Source: Trametes villosa (Eukaryota; Basidiomycota; Agaricomycetes; Polyporales; Polyporaceae). From it: 64,000 nt of DNA. Within the stretch, counting starts at the first letter, position 1; every line of letters begins with the position of its first letter. Below the pieces are notes generated by a model. It saw only the letters and a list, made by a program, of their open reading frames with translations. It made no database searches and was not told where the DNA came from. The stretch covers positions 2,108,001 through 2,172,000 of the forward strand of contig PUDQ02000003.1 of NCBI GenBank assembly GCA_002964805.2. The letters run 5' to 3'. A program made the position numbers and the translations under genes. Positions 58,510-64,000 of the stretch are shown here, in pieces.

Positions 58510-61249
58510 CTAGATAGCACCCCGACATTTCGGGCACAAAAACGCAGGACCAGCAAACACCGCCTCCATCGCCCGATACTCCCGCTCCTTCTCCTCCCAA
58601 TACGCCGCCCGCGGCATCGCGAGCAGCCCAAACTCCGCCAGCTGATCACACACGCCCTCCAGAAACTCGATGTACGCGTCCTCCTCGACGTCCTTCGCGC
58701 CCGCCCTAACGGACGACCCGCTCTCCCCGAAGCCGAAGTCGAACCCCAAGTTGTAGGGGTTGAAACGCGCGGCGCGCTCGTCCTCACGGGCTTCCACCTG
58801 TTTGAGGAGGGCGGCGAAGCGCGCGTCCGCGTCGGGCGCGCCTGAGTGCTGCACCGCAGCGTAGACGAGGCGGCGCGCGAGGACGACGTCGGCGACGTTC
58901 CCGAGCGCGAATTCCCCCGGGGCGTTCGGGAAGCGCACGATCGGCGTCTGCGCGACGGTGAGGAGCCCGGCGGGGAGGTGCGCGAGGATGGAGGAGGGGC
59001 GACCAAGCAGCTCGAGCGCCACGGAAAGGGGGACCTAGGCGGCGGAGTCAGCAATGGCAGGAGAATGGAGTGAGCAAGAAAAGGGAGGTGGTACCGGTTC
59101 GGTGAAGGCGATGTCGTCCTGCGACTCCTGCTCGTAAAAGTACTCGAATGTCGTGAAGAGCACTTCGTCGTCGGGGTTCACGGCGAGCAGACGGAGGCCA
59201 CGAGTTTGCGTGGGCAGCGGGTCGATAAGGTTGTTGGAACTATCTTGCGCTTCTGGGGGGAGGTCTTGTATCATGCCTCCCCTGGTGTAGAGGCAGGAGG
59301 TGTGGTACCACTTGCGGCAGGTCAGGCTCGGGCAGAAGTGCATGACGTCGATGTGCTCTGGAGGGCTGGGGATATCAGGTGTGAGCGCACTGGGTGCATT
59401 TTAGGCCAGGTAGCGTGAGCTATTACCTCGTTATCATCGGGTCGTCTGAGATAGCCGGGGAAGACGTTGGGAACGGGTTGTAGGCTACCTGGCAGAAGCA
59501 TGTCTCTGAGCCCAGCGGCGGCTGCAGGAAATGGGCCGGTGAGTAATCCGTCAGCGTGCGTCAGAGGGCGGGTGCGCGACTCCCATTCGGAACGCGTGAA
59601 CGGGGAGCTCGTACCCCAACTGGCTCGCATTCAGCTCTCGACTGCCCAACCTGACCCCTTCATTAACCCTCTCAGCGAGAAACCCCCGTGCCAGCCTTCC
59701 ATGAGCCCCTACAAGACTTAGGCTAACCTTGATCACCTTCCGTCGGTGCAAGAACCTGCTCCTGACGAACAGATCTTGTGGGCCTAGCTCGGGAGGGTCC
59801 AGCGACGATTCGTCGTACTCATGCACGTAGACGACCTCTGTAGTCGTGATCAGCATCAAAAACGCGCACAACCACGAAGGGGGCTTACTTTCGAACGAGT
59901 ATGGCGAGACGTAGTCGTAGTCGTCTGAGAGCACGCGCTCGCATGGGGCACACTGGGATGGGTCACTGCGGGATGGAACCATCAGCCTGGGGTAAAGCGT
60001 GAGTGTGTTCGAATCTCTTACAAGCTCTTCGCGTGCTTGGCTACGTCGTTGCGCGACCAATACCACTGCACTTTGACGAGGGTTGTCTGGCGGTCAGGAG
60101 TGGTGCGGATTTGCAAGATGCGCCCGATCCAGACGTCGTCGGTATCATCCCAGGTGGAGTGAAGCATCACGCTAGATGGCGCGTTAGAACGCGACGGGAG
60201 GCTTCTCAACCACAGGAAGCACGTACTCGTCGCCCTTCTTGAACACCACTTTGAGGAATGACCACGCTATGGGAGACCTGGTCAGCACTACTTATACGCA
60301 TGCCCCGCTGTCCTCGATCTCGCCTTTGCTGTGCAGACCGGGGGCGTCCACCTCGTTCAGCCCCGTCCGCAGCAGTGTTTACGTCTCCCACAGCTACGCC
60401 CGCATCGTCCACGTCTGCGCTGTCCTCGCACCTGCGCCCTCTGCTTTATGCATATGGGCTTCGGCGGTGCTGTCACGCACACACTCGCCGCAAGTGTCGG
60501 GCACGCGTGTCCTCCGTGTTGTCCCCTCCCTCCCGCGTGCCCTGTTGAAGTGCAAGCGGGAGGGGAACGGTGTGTGGAAGTGGGACTCTGACTCGATGGG
60601 GTGTAGTTCCGCGCGCGCGCGGTGGATGTGGTCAGCGAGCCCGCAGACGAATACGCCAGGCTCGCTCGGCTCCAAGCGGGCGCAGCCCATGGGGCGGAAG
60701 TGGAAGTGGGAAGTGAAACTGCAACCCTCGCAAATTGTCGTTCCCCTTCAACTGTATCCCTTGCTCGTCAAAGTCCGCCCTCATTCGTCGCCCGTCCAAG
60801 TGGGCACTTCGTCGCGTTCTCGCGCAATCAAGAATCGATTCAAAACTCGATTCATCGTGAGGGGCAATAAAGCGCCGTTGCGGGCGCCATTAGAGCGGGA
60901 AGGCCCCCATCCTCAGCGCCCCCGGCTCGTTTCGGCCGCCCGCGCCGCCCATGGGAGTCGAGGTGGAAGTGGAACTCAGATCCGTCGGAGCGTAGTTCCA
61001 CTTTCACCGTCTTGGTGAACTCCCATATGATATGCCGCTCAGGCCTCAAGTGTGAATTGACCTACGTTGGTCGGGTTGATCGATATAGACTGTGGGTCCA
61101 ACATGTAAGCGCGTTCATTGTGGGCGCTGATGAGAAAGGAAGTTGGACTAACCGTCGAACGCCCATGTAGGGATCATCGAGGAAAAGACGCGATCCTCCT
61201 CTGCCTTGAGTCCAGACTCTCTATTGGCTGAAGCCTTCTTGGGCTTCAT
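58510..61249 (-). CDS. BAH domain protein with PHD-like cysteine cluster
   Basis: Eight exons (61249-61153, 60266-60227, 60171-60022, 59965-59889, 59837-59728, 59521-59427, 59365-59095, 59034-58510) give 454 residues. The BAH domain (about 25-170) includes WSFLKVVFKKGDDVMLHS, DVWIGRILQI, KVQWYW and FVRSRFLHRRKVIK. BAH modules read histones or partner proteins in chromatin. A zinc-finger-like stretch follows, with CFC, then HFCPSLTCRKWYHTSCL, a PHD-type Cys/His spacing. The C-terminus is helical and ends in FLCPKCRGAI. A chromatin-reader role is likely. Exon 2 is only 40 nt, and intron 1 is 886 nt against 50-60 elsewhere; it carries repeated sequence. The link between exons 1 and 2 is the weakest part of the model, although it is in frame. 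Confidence 0.7.
60310..61050. repeat. Repeat-bearing insert inside intron 1 of the BAH gene
   Basis: This part of the long intron contains two related 35-nt segments, 60576-60610 and 60965-60999, both running from GGAAGTGG to GTAGTTCC, plus a further GGAAGTGGAAGTGGGAAGTG at about 60691. Near 60834-60860 two GAATCGA/TCGATTC words face each other. It looks like an inserted element, but I cannot find target-site duplications or defined ends. Confidence 0.4.
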
Positions 61250-61639
61250 GGTCAGCGTAGGCCGTCTGCGACGCGGTTTTCCTGCTGGCATCAGTGCGAG
61301 AGGGCGTATGAAGGGAGAGACGCGAGAAACTAGTACTTGGACGTTCAGGACAACTCAAACGAACTCTCACAGCAGACAAAATGGTGGTACAACAGTGCTG
61401 CAGATGTGCTGCGGTAGCACGGCGTGGAAGAAACGCGACCGAAGAGGTCAGGTGTACATAACAAAGTTAGGTTCGTACGTACGAGCCTCGAGGCCGTCGG
61501 CTTCTGATCCTAACAAGCGCAAACAACCGCTCGCGCGCGCTTCGCGCCGTGTCGCGTTTAACGCGTCTTCCGCTGAGCCTGCAGCCACCCTCTCGCCTTC
61601 CTCTCTTCCCATCCTCTCCGCTTCCTCTTTCCACCAGCT
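61250..61639. other. Divergent promoter region
   Basis: 390 bp between the start of the BAH gene (minus) and the nucleoporin gene (plus). A pyrimidine-rich tract just before 61640 fits a transcription start. No TATA box is obvious. Confidence 0.45.
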
Positions 61640-64000
61640 ATGTCGGCCTTCGGCGCGTTTGGCGCGCAGCCGCAGCAGCAACAGCAACAGCAACCACAGC
61701 AGCCAGGTCAGTCAGGCGGTCTCTTCGGCGGAGGATTTGGAGCCACAAACACTGCACCCGCGGCCGGGGGTTCGCTCTTCGGGAACACGAACCAGCAACC
61801 CGGGAACACTGGGGGCGGTCTCTTTGGGGCCACGAACACGAACGCGCAAGCAGGAAACGCGGGCGGAGGATTGTTTGGGTCGACGACGGGGCAGCCTGCC
61901 GGTGGCGGGCTCTTCGGGAGCACGAACACGAACCAGCAGACTGGTGGGCTGTTTGGAAACACTCAGCAGGGGGGTGCGAACGCGACGCAAGGCGGCGGTC
62001 TCTTCGGTTCTACGCAACCAGGCCAACCAGGTGAGTGAATATCAGCCACCTACTCTATGTCTATCAGCGCGCGCCCATTAGCCCGCACGGCTCGTATTCT
62101 CCACTATACATCAATATCATGTTTAGGTTTCTTCTCATTCCTTTTGTGAGGTTGCGCACCGCGAGCCAGTCTGTAGCCTTCCAGGACCTTATGCGCTATG
62201 GGTCGATGTGTACCGGGCGCGGCCACTATCAGCGAGATGGGCAGAACTGACGCTTTCTGGATGTTCAGGCAACGCTGGTGGCGGGCTTTTTGGAAACACG
62301 AACACTGGTGCAACAAATACCACCGGCGGAGGACTCTTTGGCAGCACCACCGGCAACACCACCGGCGGCGGGCTCTTCGGCAGTACCACCGGGACAAACA
62401 ACGCAGGCGGCGGGCTCTTCGGAAGTACCACCAACAACGCGCAGGCGACGGGTCAACCTGGCGGACTATTCGGCAGCACGACAACAGCGCCCAACACCAC
62501 TGGTGGCGGATTGTTCGGGAACACGAACACTGCGAACAACCCGGCGGGAGGCTTGTTCGGGAACACCGGCACTACTACCGGCGGACTCTTCGGGTCTACA
62601 AACACCGCGCCCAACGCTGGAGGCGGCCTGTTCGGTAACACCGCAGGCACCTCGAACACTGGGACGACCGGCGGCTTGTTTGGGTCAAGTACGACCGGGA
62701 CGACGGGCGGAAGCCTCTTCGGCTCGACGCAGCCAGGGTCCTCAACTGGCCAGCCTTCGTTGTTCGGGAGCACAGCACAGGCGCCAGGATCATCGCTCTT
62801 CGGCAACCCCCAACAACAGCAACAGCAGCAACAGCAGCAAAATCAGCCCGGCTCCCTGTTCGGCAACCTCGGTCAGCAGCAGCAACAGCAGCAGAGACCC
62901 GGCGGTCTGTTCGGCAGCACGCTGGGCGCGAGCACACTGGGTGCGAGCACGATTGGGGGCAACACCCTGCTCGGCTCGACAAACAACCTGTTTGCGTCTA
63001 AGCCTGCGACGGCGCCGAACCCGCAGCAGGATGCACAGACGCAGTTCGCGCAGTTGACGCAAAGGATAGAGGGGATCGCGCAGGCGTGGAACTCGGATTC
63101 TCCGCAGTGTCGCTTCCAAGTGAGTGCTGTTCGGTATCTATGCCGGCCATGAGTGAGCTGACGATGTGTGTGCGATAGCATTACTTCTACAACCTGGTAG
63201 ATCCCAACCAGGTGCACCTATATGGTCGGCCACCGAACGCGTACAACGAGGCGCTATGGCAAAAAGCGGTCCGGGAAAATCCCGATCCTAGTTGGTGAGG
63301 CTTGTACTTTGCATGTGTGTATGACATGGCTGACAGAGGGTCATGGGCAGCTTTGTTCCCGTGATCGCGACGGGCTTCGATGACTTGCAGAAGCGCGTAG
63401 AGGCACAAACACAACAAGCAGCTGCTCACCAAGAAAAGCTCAAGGTAGCCCTTCCTTGCTATCTTGACAATACCTTGTACTCATCGCCACCCCAGGAGCT
63501 CCAACAACGCATCTCCGCCCTCACCCAACGCCACCAGCTCTCGAACGCATCCCGCCTCCACCGCGCATCCGCATTGCAAACGCAGCTCACGCACCGCGTG
63601 ATCAAGCTCGTGCAGCACCTCCACCTGCTCATCCCCGCGCTGCGCTCCTCCGCGCTCCGGCCCGAGGAGGAGGCGCTGCGGACGGCGCTCGAGGAGATCG
63701 ACGAGGAGGTGCGGCGGCCGGGCGGGACGGGGCGGATACGCGGGAAGCTCAACGAGCTGTGGGCGCTCGTCGGCGCGGTGACCGCCGCGCGCGAGCGCGA
63801 CCGCCGCGCGGGCGGCGTCGAGTGGGCGGTCGTGGACGAGGACGGGCTCGCGCAGATCACGCAGGTACGTCTGCGTTTGCTGCCGTGTGTCTCCGGGGAG
63901 GCAGGACTAGGACTGATGAGAGACGGACAGGTGTTGGCGGAGGAGCAGGCGGGGCTGGCGCACCTGACGAAGCTGCTGCAGAAGGACATGAAGGACCTCG
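61640..64000 (+). CDS. NUP57: Nucleoporin Nup54/NUP57 (partial, runs off the window)
   Basis: Exons 61640-62030, 62269-63119, 63179-63294, 63351-63444, 63496-63864 and 63931 to the edge. The first ~400 residues are FG repeats, mostly [15 protein letters not shown], with Gln runs. These disordered repeats form the permeability barrier and bind transport receptors. Then come [39 protein letters not shown] and a long coiled coil with [15 protein letters not shown], the Nup54 signature that assembles with Nsp1 and Nup49 in the central channel. Intron 1 is 238 nt, unusually long for this window and placed within the FG region. The acceptor of intron 3 (GGGCAG) yields the conserved Cys-Phe-Val-Pro join. 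The C-terminus lies beyond 64000. Confidence 0.9.

Overview
The window is nuclear DNA from a basidiomycete, most likely a white-rot polypore of the Trametes/Ganoderma type. Genes are GC-rich and split by many short introns (mostly 50-70 nt, GT..AG), and every complete gene model given here closes in frame across its splice junctions. Lineage markers are a lignin peroxidase, a FunK1-type kinase, a Ty3-like gag and a basidiomycete-type BRO1. All assignments come from reading the sequence; no database search was run.

Layout. 1-3.1 kb: no gene, but a cluster of perfect inverted repeats. 3.77-5.03 kb: damaged copy of ribosomal protein L3, then a 75-bp minisatellite. 6.4-9.1 kb: orphan retrotransposon gag (minus) with a probable 5' LTR. 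9.56-10.95 kb: lignin peroxidase (minus). 13.5-14.5 kb: short-chain dehydrogenase. 16.6-21.0 kb: tandem pair of BAHD-like acyltransferases. 21.2-22.3 kb: REEP/Yop1 protein (minus). 22.7-23.9 kb: secreted DNase-I-fold enzyme (minus), followed by a possible small membrane protein. 24.6-27.2 kb: coiled-coil/proline-rich protein (minus). 28.9-31.6 kb: AAA ATPase. 31.9-32.05 kb: tRNA-Thr and tRNA-Gln only 4 nt apart. 32.25-33.37 kb: secreted ferritin-like protein (minus). 34.1-38.4 kb: four diverged tandem copies of an unrecognised ~1.1-kb unit.

38.6-41.9 kb: BRO1 (minus). 42.25-44.9 kb: ATP synthase gamma and eIF2-beta, divergent. 45.35-45.48 kb: peroxidase exon relic. 46.5-49.4 kb: FunK1 kinase. 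49.8-52.4 kb: 17-exon secreted catalase (minus). 53.9-54.4 kb: MIC12-like MICOS subunit (minus). 54.7-55.6 kb: RNase III-fold mitoribosomal protein. 55.8-58.15 kb: S9 family serine peptidase. 58.5-61.25 kb: BAH/PHD-like protein (minus) with an 886-nt first intron. 61.64 kb to the end: Nup54/NUP57 nucleoporin, cut off by the window edge.

How it fits together. Housekeeping genes (translation, mitochondrion, endosomal sorting, nuclear pore) fill the right half. The left half carries more accessory content: secreted oxidative enzymes, paralogous acyltransferases, and transposon and gene relics. The lignin peroxidase, catalase, nuclease and ferritin-like genes each encode an N-terminal signal peptide and have a TATA box 50-110 bp upstream of the start codon, which fits inducible extracellular proteins. 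The most unusual element is the tandem array at 34-38 kb: its copies share a head motif and a tail hairpin, yet show no convincing reading frame.
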